Positions 44,534 to 56,989 are shown, counted from the first letter of the stretch. The stretch: DNA of 64,000 nt from Hyperoodon ampullatus (GCA_949752795.1 OX457061.1:122222152-122286151), one strand, 5' to 3'. Notes: a model not told the origin generated them from the sequence alone. Numbers and translations are program-made.

Positions 44534-44723
44534 GGTACGCGGGCCTCTCACTGCTGTGGCCTCTCCCGTTGCGGAGCACAGGCTCCGGACGCGCAGGCTC
44601 AGCGGCCATGGCTCACGGGCCTAGCCGCTCCGCGGCACGTGGGATCCTCCCGGACCGGGGCACGAACCCGCGTCCCCTGCATCGGCAGGCGGACTCTCAA
44701 CCACTGCGCCACAAGGGAAGCCC
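44502..44723 (-). mobile_element. CHR-2 SINE, short deletion form, young
   Basis: Long T tract (about 36), inverted CHR-2 with head 'CCACAAGGGAAGCCC'. The perfect duplication is TCCACCTTTTTTT (44489- and 44724-44736). Shares diagnostic bases ('GGGCCTAGCCGCTCC', 'GGCACGTGGGATCC') with the copy at 46491-46705. Confidence 0.95.
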
Positions 44724-44736
44724 TCCACCTTTTTTT

Positions 44737-45644
44737 AAATGGCAAAATTTTTTCCATCCTATGTCAGTCAAATGATCCCCCAGGCATGTTAATTTACCCA
44801 AACCACACTTGAGCTCTCTGAGTAATTATTCAATGATTTTGACTCGTATGGAGCTTGTCAAGGAAAAAAAAAAAAAGATAAAAATAAACTGGGAGTTCAA
44901 CCTTCCACTTTTGTGAGGTAGACAAGCTTCGCATCAATGGGTATAACATTTTCAGAAGAGTTCTCAGTCAACTTCTAAATGTCTGCAAGCATCCTAGATC
45001 TCTCATAGGATCCATACAATGGACAGAGATATTCCACTCCTACTAAAATCATTCCATCAGAGTCAGAATCGTGTGATAAATACTTTCAACAAGGTGCAGA
45101 AGCCATATTTCAAAGGCATATTTTCAGAAAATAAAACATATTTTTTGGTCAGAACTAAGAAAAGTAAATGGAATCTGTGTAAATATATAATAGTTCCACA
45201 GATGCAGGTTTACAGAAATAACACCAAAGCAATGTCCAAAATTCTACAATCAAGGCAGGATGCTCTTTTATAATCAACTGATTGCAAATATTTACTATGC
45301 ACCTACTGTGTGCTCTATTGATCCTTTGGGAGAAAGTCAAATATGGAAAAGTGTGATAAAAAAACAACAGCCAGTTGCTCAAAACCTACTTAGTTCATGA
45401 AGTCTTCCTGATTATCTCTGTCTACATGAGAAAATAAACATTACTGAATCCCTATGACGTGTCAGACTCTGATAAGCACTGGGAGTTCAAAAATAAATAA
45501 GGTGCCGTCACTGCCACAGATGAAATCATAGTCTAACGGGACAGACACTACAGTGCTCACCGTATAACGTGCTAAGCTCTGTCACAGCACGGACATGAGT
45601 GACAAGAGGACAAAGCAACCATTTCATATAATTACGTCAGTTTG
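44737..45644. other. Unique DNA with possible L2 remnants
   Basis: 45428-45630 ('GACGTGTCAGACTCTGATAA', 'ATAAGGTGCCGTCACTGCCA', 'AGTCTAACGGGACAGAC') resembles reversed L2/MIR text, weakly. The rest is unrecognised. Confidence 0.35.
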
Positions 45645-46065
45645 GTGGGGGTTTTTTAATTAATTTTTTTTATTGAAGTATAGTTGGTTTACAATGTTGT
45701 GTTAGTTTCAGGTGTACAGCAAAGTGAATCTGTTATACATATATATATATATATATCTATTCTCTTCAAGATTCTTTTCCCTTATAGATTATTACAAGAT
45801 ACTGAGTAGAGTTCCCTGTGCTCAACAATAGGTCCTTTTTGGTTATCTATTTTATATACAGTAGTGTGTATATGTTAACCCCAAACTCCTAAGGTATCCC
45901 TCTCCCACCCTTTCCCCTGTGGTACCATACGTTTGTTTTCTATATCTGTGAGTCTACTTCTGTTTCGTAAATAAGTTCATTGGCGTCATTTGTTCAGATT
46001 CCACATATAAGCCATGTCTTATGATATTTGTCTTTCTTTGCCTAGCTTACTTCACTTAGTATGAT
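45645..46065 (-). mobile_element. L1 3' UTR (cetartiodactyl type)
   Basis: 'TTATTGAAGTATAGTTGGTT', (AT)n at 45739-45756, 'GATACTGAGTAGAGTTCCCT', 'CTATATCTGTGAGTCTACTT', 'GATTCCACATATAAGCCATG', to 'CTTACTTCACTTAGTATGAT'. It extends about 70 bp further 5' (in L1 terms) than the other copies. Confidence 0.92.
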
Positions 46066-46490
46066 AATCGGTAAAGGTGCAGGATGCAAAAAACTAATTC
46101 ACTCTAGCTTGAAAGTAAAGGCAAGTTGATTTTCAGGTTAGCTGCGGTAGATTTGGAATGCCAGGGTTTCATTCCAACTCTATCACCCCAAATGGAGCTC
46201 CAGCTCTCTAACTCCAGAAGGACTGTTCTCTGTAGACTTGATAGCTGGGGAGAAAGTGGTTGTCTTCACTATACAGACACATGGTTCTACCACAGCTGCT
46301 GTGTTTGCAATTTCGAGCCCACCACAATGGAATTCCCAGTTACCGTGTTCCCCTCATGAAGAAGTACACAAATTGCTTCCGGCTGTTTTGAATTTCTCAT
46401 TTCCACTGGAAGTATTCCATCTCCTACATCTAGAGCATCACATCCCAGTCACAACGTTTTCTCTTTACAGATTCCCCGCTCTCCTACTTT
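46066..46490. other. Unique non-coding DNA
   Basis: No repeat recognised. Open frames here continue into the next SINE and are not genes. Confidence 0.35.
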
Positions 46491-46705
46491 TTTTTTTTTT
46501 TTTTTTTTTTTTTTGCGGTACGCGGGCCTCTCACTGCTGTGGCCTCTCCCGTTGCAGAGCACAGGCTCTGGACGCGCAGGCTCAGCGGCCATGGCTCACG
46601 GGCCTAGCCGCTCCGCGGCACGTGGGATCCTCCCGGACTGGGGCACGAACCCGCGTCCCCTGCATCGGCAGGCGGACTCTCAACCACTGCGCCACCAGGG
46701 AAGCC
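46491..46705 (-). mobile_element. CHR-2 SINE, short deletion form, young
   Basis: Poly-T then inverted CHR-2. The perfect duplication is CTCCTACTTTT (46481-46491 and 46706-46716). Only a handful of differences from the 44502 copy. Confidence 0.95.
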
Positions 46706-46716
46706 CTCCTACTTTT

Positions 46717-47870
46717 CTTCCTCACCTTCTCTCCCCATGTAGCCCCAGTCTCACAGTCTATTCAAATATTCAAACATTCTTTGGTTAACATCTACTGGCT
46801 CTTGAATTTGTCAATCTCGCTTCCGACGCATAAGGACTGGAAACCCTTGGATCAATCTAACCATTGATCTACTCCGCTTCTACATCTAAGTTCTGTGAAG
46901 ACATTCACACAGCCATGAAATCTGACATCAGGAAGAAACATGGTTTCCAACTCTGATCAAGCCTTTGGGGACCAGCAGCAGTCCCTTCTATATCCCTGGT
47001 CTGCTCCCTTTCCCGTTATCACATACAATTTTTTTACCACTTACATTTACTCCTTCTCAAACTTTTTCAAACCCCATCTTTCTCATTTACAGTAGATTAT
47101 CTTATCCTTCTCTTAACATAGAAAACAGAAGCTATTTAGGAAAAACTTTCTAAAAACACTATTTTCCTGTATGGTATATCTTCCAGCCTACACCCTTTCT
47201 GTCACAGAGAATGAGATGTCCCACCTCCTGCCCAAAGCTAGTGGGGCAATCCACAACTTCCACCACGAATCAGCTCTGCTTTCCCCTATACTTGAACCTC
47301 TTCCTCTGTTTTGGATTTTACCCTCCCCATATGATTCAAGCCTCTCCCGTGTGAAAAAACAAGCCCTCTCTCCACCCCGTGTATCTCTTGAGCAGTCTCT
47401 CTATCATCCCCTGTCTTTTGCAACCAACTTTCTTAACAGTGGTCTTTGCGGCCCACTTAGTTCTTCACTCACTGTAATATGGTTTCTTTCTCCACCACTT
47501 TACAGAAACCATTCTTGATGAGACCAAATTGCTGTTCATGCTGTTCATGCCTTATCTTTGTACCCACGCCCTCTGGAATATGACTTGAATCCATCCACTT
47601 CTTTTCCATTCTCACTGCCATGTCTTAAGTTAGGACTTCATCCTCTCCCTCTTTAACTTCTGCAATAGCTTTTTACCTCCAGTCTCATCCCCATTCTCCA
47701 TCCTTGTCAGAGTTTCTCTCTAAAGCCCAAACCCTGGCATGCCATAGGCTGTTTAAAATCAGCAGTGTTCAGTAGCCTTCAGAATAAAATATAAATTACT
47801 TGGAATGTCCTAAATGACCTACAGGATCTGACCCGTGTATTTTCAAAACCTTGACCTTAGACCTTGGGAT
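46717..47870 (+). repeat. Probable extended L2 remnant
   Basis: C/T-rich text with L2-like pieces: 'CTTTCTCCACCACTTTACAG' followed by 'AAACCATTCTTGATGAGACC', 'TCTGCAATAGCTTTTTACCT', 'CAGAATAAAATATAAATTAC' and 'GACCTACAGGATCTGACCC'. The order matches the L2 ORF2 end. The 115-codon frame at 47171-47518 lies within it and is not a host gene. Confidence 0.5.
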
Positions 47871-47884
47871 CTGAACAAGGTTCC

Positions 47885-48060
47885 AATCCAAATTCTCTAT
47901 TCGCTCTCTGTGACTCAGACAAGTTAATTAACCACTTTGGGGCTGTTTCTTTGTTGACAAATTGGAGCAAATGATGCTTTGCAGAATCAGAGTGTTAGGG
48001 ATAACTGCGTTTAAGTAGTGAGGATATTTTAGGTGTCCAGTAAATGATGATTATTATTTT
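47885..48060 (+). repeat. MIR
   Basis: 'GTGACTCAGACAAGTTAATT', 'AACCACTTTGGGGCTGTTTC', 'GTTGACAAATTGGAGCAAAT', ending 'TCCAGTAAATGATGATTATT'. Confidence 0.7.
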
Positions 48061-49318
48061 CACTACTACTACTATTATTATTTCCATATAGACCCATTCT
48101 AGAGGGGAGAGAGTGTCTTGTTTATCTTTCTATCTCTATCACCTGTGAATGGTGGTGAAGGGACTCAAGAAATGCTTGCTGAACAAAGAGTAAGTATAGG
48201 TGACATTTTGGTCTTCTTGGTGGGCAGTGGGCTATGGTAGACTGGCTATGCACCTTCTAAAAGTCATCAGTCAAGTCACCTTGCCTTTTCCATCTGAATC
48301 CAATCATAAAGTTTTATGTCTACTGGCAGTCAGAGATTACACAAAATTCTTCTAGATGCACCCTCCATTGCTTACTTATAAATATCAGTGCCACAGTGCC
48401 TGTCTCAATTTTTGCAATTCACACAGTTCTCATTCTGGGTCACACCCTATAAATCTAAGTATGTTTCTGTGTATACTTGACTATATAGCATCATATCCTC
48501 TTATTTTGCACTTTAACATTTGTTTTCTCAGATTCCTGAAATTAAATTGAAAATGCCCGTTTCTAACATCAGTCAAGATTTATCAATCCATTTGTATATT
48601 GACCAGCATCTCTTAAGTTAAAAACCACTAACAAATACCAAAGTGCTTCAAAGGGCAAACCAATTACAACTTCAAGCAGTCATTAAAGTCAATGACACGC
48701 ATTGTTTTGATGAAAGAAAAAAAGTATTGTTTCTGTAAATTTTTATGGAGTACCCCCAAAGGCAGGGTTTTCTCATCATCATCTGAATAAACAGTCTTAA
48801 ATTCCACACACCACAGAGTAAAATAAAAACAAAATTAAAAATTGACCACACACACCTGCCTGCTTAATTGTAACATATGTGATTAATATCATGCTTTAAG
48901 CCTAGACAATAACGAGGTACACAAGGAAAATTTGGTAAAAGTTAGTAATCCTAAATTTGCAGCAGTTTGATTTTTTTAACTGAAATATTGTTCTAAGTAA
49001 TAAATAATTCTCCAAATGATAATTTAAATGCCCCATATAGGCATGTTTTTCCTGCTTTAATAGTATAAGTTCAATATTCACTAAGGCTAATTGAATAATG
49101 AGCTAGTCACACCAATGAGACATACAATTTATCTACGAATACAACTTCTAGAATTATTGAAATGAGATGATCAGAGATCATGATCCTTTCACATTAGATC
49201 TTGAAATTGCTGGCTGGCCTCCCCAAGGCTCTACCAAACCCCACTGAAACACATTGAATTGCAGTAACCTTGTGGGGAGGGTGAACTAAATGTACAACGT
49301 TTGATTCTAGTGGACATG
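48061..49318. other. Unique DNA, short L2 tail at start
   Basis: 48090-48195 ('GTGTCTTGTTTATCTTTCTA' ... 'AGAAATGCTTGCTGAACAAA') looks like an L2 tail. Nothing recognised beyond. Confidence 0.35.
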
Positions 49319-49682
49319 ATGTTATAGTCTGAGGGCTTGTCTCCCCCCAGTATTCATATGTAGAAATCCTAATCCCCAAAGATGATGGTATTAGGCTGAC
49401 TTAAGCATGACTCTGCTTAAGTCATGAGGGTGGAGCCCTCATGAATGGTATTAATACCCTTGAGAAGAAGATTCCAGTGAACGCCCTTGACCCTTCCATC
49501 ATGTGAGGACGCAGCAGGAAGATGGCCAGCTATGAACAAGCAACAGTGCTCCCACTAGGACACAACCATGTTGGCACCTTGATCTTGGAATTCCCAGCCT
49601 TCAGAACTGTGAGAGATAAACTTCTGTTGTTTATAAGCCACGCAGTCTGTGGTATTTTGCAGCCTGAACAGATTAAGACACA
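49319..49682 (+). mobile_element. MST/MLT1A-type solo LTR (ERVL-MaLR)
   Basis: 'CAGTATTCATATGTAGAAAT', 'TCATGAGGGTGGAGCCCTCA', 'ACCCTTCCATCATGTGAGGA', 'GCACCTTGATCTTGGAATTC', 'CTTCAGAACTGTGAGAGATA', 'CTTCTGTTGTTTATAAGCCA', 'GCCTGAACAGATTAAGACA'. No internal region. Confidence 0.88.
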
Positions 49683-52600
49683 CAGAGTGATGGGAAAATC
49701 TATTTGGGTAATTTGAGATCATTATAATAGCAAAGAGTGAGAAATTACATATAGAATACATGAGAATCTGAATGGAAAAAGTGAAATGATTGTGAATAAA
49801 AATATTACATTTGCTATGACCAATTCCATCATATAATAAAATATATGTTGGCAACCTTGCCTTCAAAATTTGAAGGAATAATTCACTCAGGAAAATCTAC
49901 TTAAATCAACAGTAAATCATGTAACAACCGGTCTTTTAATTTTGTATAGAGGTTATCTTTCAAATGATCCAGATTAGTTCACACTCGGCCTGGATTGGTC
50001 ATCAGAATGAAGGAAATTATGTAGCTGTTTAAGGTAAAGAAGGTGACCCCCCAAAAAACACTCACTACTCTGAAATGTGCTCAAAGTAATAACCTGCTCA
50101 AGTTAACATCACCAAAAGCAATATGACCAACTCGTAACATGGACGCCTCAGCAGGGCAGTCAGCAAGTATCTTAACTTCTTTCTGTTTAATGAGACAAAG
50201 GCTCCGTAGTAATTTGCCTGCTCAAGTTCACAGAATCAATATAGAGAGGAATAAAGCCCAGAAACTACGTAGCATCATTTAATACTTCTTGACCACATTT
50301 GGTCATAGAAAATATTCCTTTTTGATCATGTACAATAGTCCTGGCTTGATACAGTAAAAAGAACATTTGGACACCAGTAAAGTCTGAGTAAATTATAATA
50401 GGTTTGGGAATAATGAATTAGGCAACAAGGGAGACAGATTCCTTAACAGAGCAGAGAGTTCCCAAAGAACGCAGAACGTGATGAAGTGTGAGATGGGGTG
50501 ACCAGAGCCAGCTGAAAGGTGGTGATATATGATGAGGTGCAGCTGAACATCCCAAGGAACAATCAAGTGAGATGGACAGTGATCTTAAGGTGGTGGACAT
50601 CCATCCATAATGTAAAACACTTTATCTGCAAGGTTATTCAAATGACCAGTAGGAAACTTGAAAAATCACTGCTGAATTTTGATGCATGGATGTTATAGAT
50701 TATGAAGAGCAACAGTTGGTGACTAATTCTTTGAACATAATATAGAGGATGTCCTGTCTTCAGATTACCCCCCACCTTCATGTGACTGTAGTGATATGTT
50801 GTCAGGAAGCAGTCCTCAAAGACTGTCATCTTCCATAATTTAACTTTCATGTGTGGATTATTTTGAGACTCAGTAATGCCATAATTCAATTTTAATGACT
50901 CCTGGAGCTCAAGGATTACTCTTGCATCCTTACATCTCAGTGTTGGTTTGTTCTAAAGACAGGAGGGTAACTCCCCACGGACATCTGAAACACTTAGCAC
51001 AATATCTAGCTTATAGTATGTGACCCAAAAATATTCAGTGAGTGAATGGATGGATGGAGTCAATGTGAATCTAAGATCAAGCAAAGTGACGACCACACCA
51101 TAGGTTTTCCACATTGCAGTGGAATCAATCAAAGAGCACAAGGCTCTTCTTGGGTTTTCCTGCACCATTTTTGGTGCTGCTCATAAAGTCACCAGAGGCT
51201 GCTTAAGCCAAAGACCACATCTTAGTAACCGTAGTACTTTAACACCCAGCACTGGGCCTCTACGTAACACAAATGAAGACAATCCATTGATCGATCCATC
51301 CAAGTTCTTATTTGTAACAATGTTAAATGAGAAGACTTCAGCCAATACACAGCTCATCATAGACATGGGACTATTCTTAACTGTATTTTTCTTTCCTGAA
51401 TCATCTTGATCACCTGCTGAACTAAACTGGCCATATTCAGTGCAGACTCAAAGCCAAGTTCTAAACTGTATGAATGCATCTATTTCACTTTGAATTGTGT
51501 AAGTATAGCCTATAAAAGTATAATTCCTGGTCCATCCCTGTTCTTCCTTTTTCTCACCTTAGCCTTTCACATCATTCTCTATACCAAAGTACCTAAGAAA
51601 TTTTCGGTCCAAGTAAACATTGATTTAATGTTCATAGGGATTAGAAGTTAATAAAGTGAAAATGATTCAAACATACATTCTTTAAAATCCGACATTCAAC
51701 TTGAAGTATTGGTACGGCCTTCTATTAAAAATAAAAACTTTTGATTAAAATATAAATTTGCTTCTCTTTAAGTGTCTCTGGCTTTAGGTAAGCATAACCC
51801 TTTTATCTTATCAACTCTGTATTTAATGATTTCAGATCCTTCACCACCCCCTTTTGCTGCTATAAATGCAATCGTAATGTCTCTCCTTTGCACTTATTCA
51901 CTTTATTTCTCTTTCCTCAAGAAAATTTTACCTTAGAAAGGCTTCTGGTCACCCCTATTCCTTTTCCACTTACACCATAAGTAGTAAATATCTTGTACTT
52001 TTCAAAAACAGGATCCAGTAGAGGGAATGTTAGTAAAGCATATCCATGCTTCCTGGTAATGAAAGAAAGATCCAGAGTGAGGGCATTATCGGGGGAAAAC
52101 TTTTAACTACTTCTTAAAGAGTTTTAATAAAAATTTTAAAATTGTTTTTTGGAATAGCTTATTCTAGCACCATAAAGCAGAGGTGATTTGGAAGAAAAGT
52201 CAGCAGATGGGCCAGAGTTGCAGAGGGCAGTAAGAAAATCTGTAATGGACTAGACACAGAGTAAAAGTTATCAAGGATTCGGAGTTCAAAGAGACCGTAT
52301 CCTTTTGCTTCATCCCAGTCCTACACTTCACAACAGAAAAGAGAAAGTGAGCTGTCATAGAGATAGTCTTTGACATGTCACAGGCTGGTATGGGGGAGGA
52401 GGTGGAGGACACACAGTGTCCCCTCTGGCCTATTTTCTTGTGTCATGTGTCACAGCACACGGGGCACAACAACCAGTGTGACCTGGGTGGAAATGTCACA
52501 CCACTTCTCAGAATACTCTTTGGTTAGCAAGCATTCAGATGGACAAGTAGCTCTGATTTCTGCTCTTTGGCCGAAAACAAAAGAGGAGAAAAAGTCCCTG

Positions 52601-53341
52601 CCATAATCAAAGGACAGGTGGCTGGCTCTGTCTATAGAAAGCAAGGATTTAAGTTTACAACCTAGGCCGGTGGCCTTCATTATTTACAAAAGGCTGTTTT
52701 TGAAGTTAAGAATGTGCCATCTTTTGAGACTCTAGCAAGCAGGTTGTTTATTTGGGAGGGAGTCCTGAGAAGCACGAAGAGAGAAGTCAGGATGAAACAG
52801 AAACGGCTGGAGGCCAATCAAGGTTACGGTTTTGAGCAGGTCGCAGCTGTCAGCAACGGGGGGCTCCCATCGCCCTGAGGAACCGGAGAGGCAATGCAGA
52901 CCATCCCTCGTGGACAACACACACTGGGGATACTTACCCTCCGACTCTCTCAGTCATTGGCCAAGGGCTACTCCCAAGGGACCTTAATGCCTCAGCACTT
53001 CCAGCACAGCCTCCCCATGGGCTGAAGGCACCTCCCAGAAGCCAAAGAAAACCTCACACAGAGGCCCGGGCTGCTGCACCAAGCAGCAGAGAGGATGGGA
53101 GTGGGGATGGGGAGGAGGGAGCAGATACGGGCCGGGCATCACCCGCCCTTTGCTACACCTCATTCTCACAGGATTAGACTCCAAACGCCACCATATTTAC
53201 CATCTGACCCGAAAATGAGGGAAGGGAGGGAAACGATTCTTGTATGTAAGAGATGACTAGAGCAACTCTATTTTAAAAGGGAAACCTCCCTACTCTAAAT
53301 GTCTTGGGCCTTTTAGAAATTAATATTATATTAGCTTAGAG
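49683..53341. other. Unique non-coding DNA
   Basis: About 3.7 kb with little recognisable repeat (an L2-tail-like 'AACACTTAGCACAATATCTA' at 50989-51008). Many short frames, none with a domain I recognise. A GC-rich patch lies at 52850-53170. Confidence 0.4.
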
Positions 53342-53666
53342 CAGGGGTGGCATGCTAGGGCCCTCAAGCCAAATCCAGCCTGCCCACTGTTTTTGTATGG
53401 CCCCCAAGTTAAGGATGGTATTGGTGTTTTTAAATGGTTGGGAAAAAGTCAGAAGAAGACTGTTTCATGACATTTGAAATTTATATGATATTCAGATTTC
53501 ATTGTCCATAAATATTTATGGGAACACAGCTACACTTATCCGTTTACACAATGCCGAAGGCTGTGCTGTGGATGGCAGAGCTGAGTAGCTGTGACAGAGA
53601 CCATCTGGGCTTTGAGGCTGAAAATTTTCCCTGTCTGGCCCTTTACAGAAAATCTGCCAGCCCGTC
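53342..53666. mobile_element. hAT-Charlie-type element, diverged
   Basis: CAGGGGTGGCATGCTAGGGC start, 'CAAATCCAGCCTGCCCACTG', 'TTTAAATGGTTGGGAAAAAG', 'TATTTATGGGAACACAGCTA', 'TGTCTGGCCCTTTACAGAAA', end 'TCTGCCAGCCCGTC'. Same broad family as 17681-17899 but longer. The termini are mutated, and the 8 bp duplication survives only in part. Confidence 0.8.
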
Positions 53667-53985
53667 ATTTAGAACCAGACTCATTCTCATCGAATCTTCA
53701 GGGCAGTAGGGACCCCCTGGGGTGGGGTCAGGGGGTGGTCTCTTCCTTTCTTAAAGGAGAATCGAAAGCCCTGATTAGGCTCCATCAAGCAGTGTCTGAG
53801 CTTCTTGGATAAGGACGACTATTAGGCTTCCCAGCCCATGTGAATCTGAGCAGAACCAACACTGACTGTCTCCCATTAGTGACAACATAAAACGTGTGGT
53901 TTATTGCTGGTAAAGCATGTCATACGGAATGAGATTGTTACAAGCAGGGGTGAAAGTGGCATAAACTTTAAGATTTAGAATCCCT
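53667..53985. other. Unique non-coding DNA
   Basis: No element recognised. Confidence 0.35.
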
Positions 53986-54195
53986 GGGCTTCCCTGGTGG
54001 CGCAGTGGTTGAGAGTCCGCCTGCCGATGCAGGGGACGCGGGTTCGTGCCCCGGTCTGGGAGGATCCCACATGCCGCGGAGCGGCTTGGCCCATGAGCCA
54101 TGGCCGTTGAGCCTGCGTGTCCGGAGCCTGTGCTCCGCAACGGGAGAGGCCACAACACTGAGAGGCCCGCATACCGCAAAAAAAAAAAAAAAAAA
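53986..54195 (+). mobile_element. CHR-2 SINE, short deletion form, young
   Basis: Head 'GGGCTTCCCTGGTGGCGCAG' to 'CCCGCATACCGC' plus A tail. Perfect 16-17 bp duplication AAGATTTAGAATCCCTG (53970- and 54196-54212). Confidence 0.96.
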
Positions 54196-54212
54196 AAGAT
54201 TTAGAATCCCTG

Positions 54213-55542
54213 TCTTCTCCAATACGAAATGTAACACTTTGCAAACACCTGCCCCATGGAGAGTTTTTCCAGACGTAAATTCACACTGGAAACTCATGTT
54301 GGAACCCTTGAAAAGGAGGTGATTTTGAGAAAGAGGATGAAAAGATCCCAGACCAAGAGGTAACTCTGGAAAAAATCGGACAGGTGGGTGGTAGCAGGTG
54401 AGAGAGAGCTTCATGAATATTATGGAATCATCAGGCATCAAGCTAATAAATTTTAATGGAGGAATAAAGATTCATATAAACCACTGGACGCAGAGCAAAA
54501 GAACTGGTAACTTTAATCAGATCCTAAGGGAATCCAGGGTGCCAAGTGTAAGCCGGCCCCTAGCCACGCGGTTGCTGGTTCAATCGTGGAAGCACGGACT
54601 AGATATGTAAACGAGGTCTTTTCCAGACAATGCTACATTGATCTATGGTGTGCTATAAATCAGCATTTTTTTCCTGAGAATGCCGCAGTCCGTTCTTGAG
54701 GCCTTGTTTACAGGAGAACATCAGTATTCTCTGGGCGGGCAGGCACATCACTGTGAAGAGAACTTTAAATAGCACAAGAGAAAAGTGTTCTTGGTAGTCA
54801 CACCGCCTGTGATAAACTTTGAAGTACAAATGAGAAGTGGAAGTGAACGTGAAACGTATGCCTCAAACTTGGTGAAAAATGAAATGTACAAGAAAAGTTG
54901 GATCCCTGCCATGACACCCATTACAGTGTAGACGAAGGCTCTGACCTTTCCTGTTATACTTACTGTGTTTTTGACACATTTAGTCAATTAAAACGGGTGA
55001 AGTGTAATTTGTTTTTCTTAAGTTTAATACAGCATGTCAATAGAAGTTAACCAAAATTTATAGTTGGAACACTAAAGCTGCCACATGCACTTAAACAAAT
55101 GAACACAATTCATCATGGTTGAAATAAAGAGAACATCACGGGCATTTGACTTTATACTTCATGTAAGCGCGTAGCCAAATATAGGAAAGCAAGCTCCTTC
55201 TCACACTTCCAATGGAAAAGACGTTTTAGTTCACATTAAATATTGGTGTGAAAAACCTGGCAGGTATCCAGTCCTAAGGAGTGTTAGGGTTGGCACTTCC
55301 ACTGTGTACTCTTAGTATAAATTGTTGTAGCGTTTATTTGACATGGAATACCCAAAGGATTGATGAGCAAAGAGAGGAAGATTTTTTTATTGTGCTGTAT
55401 TACCTTTTTCAGACATCTATACTAAGCCTTTACATCTTCAAAGTCCAAACAAGCAGCCACCTGTATTCAATCGGTGCAAGATATTTTTCATGAAACGATA
55501 GCTTGCCTTTTTATAAACCTATAAAAGCACACATTTTCCATT
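54213..55542. other. Unique non-coding DNA
   Basis: No repeat or gene recognised. The 79-codon minus frame at 54748-54987 is hydrophobic in part but lacks splice or domain support. Confidence 0.4.
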
Positions 55543-56936
55543 TTTATTAGTCAGCAAGGCAGTGGTGGATTTAATAATAAAACTTACAAATGCAGTTTCT
55601 TTATAGACAGTTTAACTTTTTTGCTTGTTTAACATGTCACAAGAACAACCAAACTGATTTCACAGTTTCTGTCTCCATCACATAGTAACAAGTAGCTACA
55701 GTTTTGTACAGCTTTATATTAAAAAAAATTGACCTAGCACTCAGATCATTTAGATTGCAGCCCACAGACTCCTAAAGATTTAAGAGAAACATGATACCAC
55801 ACGGGGGAAATTATCTACTACAACCTAATACATGTATTAGATTTTGGCATCTGTAACATGTATGTCATTTACATACAGCTACAGTAATCATACACTCTGA
55901 ATTTCTAAGAGCAATACTAGTGCCTATATAAAAATATGAGTGGGACGTTTGAATAGGCTTTTTTTTTTTTTGGCCACACGGCACGGCTTGAGAGATCTTA
56001 GTTCCCTGACCAGGGGTTGAACCTGGGCCCTGGCAATGAAAGTGCAGAGTCCTAACCACTGGACCACCAGGAATTCCCTTGAATAGGTTTTAAAAGTTGG
56101 GACTGGCATAAGTAAATCAAGCTGTAATATTTGGGGACTAGCATAATGGCATAAAGAAACAGTTTTGTAAGATTTCAGATTTTAAATAGATAGAGCATAT
56201 ATGTAATAAATCCACAAATAATCATATTTGAAAAATACGTAGGCTGACCCCACTGTTCTCTTTAAACACCTAACCCAAGAGTTTTACACTGGAGAAGACT
56301 GGTTTTAATGTTTAGCAAAATCAATTATGTTAAACATAATCAATTGTTTCAATGTTTAACTTAAGTTTATGTCTTCATACTAAGAGACTACCATTAGTCT
56401 GAATTATGACAAAATTATTTCTCTTAGTCTTTAGGTAAGTTCACCTATGTCAAACTTACAGAACTAGAATCTTAGCCTCCTAAGATGGGCAATTACATTT
56501 ACCCTGAAAAGACCCAGCCAGATAGGTCTGGAAGAGCTTGCAGTCGACCCTTTTCTAAATTGACTGCCAAAAAGTTTAAGATTAAAGTAACCCAAGTATT
56601 TTTAAACATTGTAAAAATAGACAAATGTTTACTTTTGGAGTAATGGGATGCATAGCAAATATTTACCTGGCAGTAGAGGCTTACTAGTTATTTAGTCATC
56701 TGCTGGGTTTAAATCATAATAAAACAACCAGTTAATTAGGCAATTTAAATTTTGAAACTGCTTCTGAAAAGAAAAAGAGCAATGAAATGGTTATTTCATA
56801 TCACAAAAAATGTTGTACACAGAATTTTTTATCTTTTGAACATCTGAAATGGCCTTCTGTAGACAAATTTATAGTGTACTATGTGTCACTGAAGTACTAA
56901 AATTCATGGGTTTTGTTTTACAATATTTTTCAAATA
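55543..56936 (-). other. Repeat-poor tract, possible minus-strand 3' UTR
   Basis: Apart from one CHR-1 SINE, 1.4 kb lacks recognisable repeats and has 3'-UTR-like composition on the minus strand. The minus strand carries AATAAA (plus-strand TTTATT 55543-55548) followed by a GT-rich ATGTGTGC (about 55528-55535). No coding exon was found upstream on this strand, so the call is speculative. It may simply be conserved non-coding DNA. Confidence 0.2.
55961..56078 (-). mobile_element. CHR-1-type short SINE
   Basis: Poly-T, 'GGCCACACGGCACGGCTTGA', inverted head 'CCACCAGGAATTCCC'. The duplication is TTGAATAGGCTTTT (55949-) versus TTGAATAGGTTTTA (56079-56092). Confidence 0.93.
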
Positions 56937-56982
56937 CCACACACACATACACACACACGCACACAGAAACAGACACACACAC
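56937..56982. repeat. (CA)n microsatellite
   Basis: Interrupted CA runs ('CACACACATACACACACACG' and onward). Confidence 0.85.
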
Positions 56983-56989
56983 AATCTCA

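Noticed and set aside
44520..44723. CpG-dense patches that look like CpG islands
   Set aside because: Each coincides with a young CHR-2 SINE, which is CpG-rich by origin. No promoter island is seen in unique DNA.
46238..46867. 209-codon plus-strand frame
   Set aside because: It runs through unique DNA, a poly-T tract and an inverted CHR-2 SINE, so it is a chance fusion.
54748..54987. 79-codon minus-strand hydrophobic frame
   Set aside because: It suggests a membrane segment but lacks splice sites, domain similarity or codon bias.
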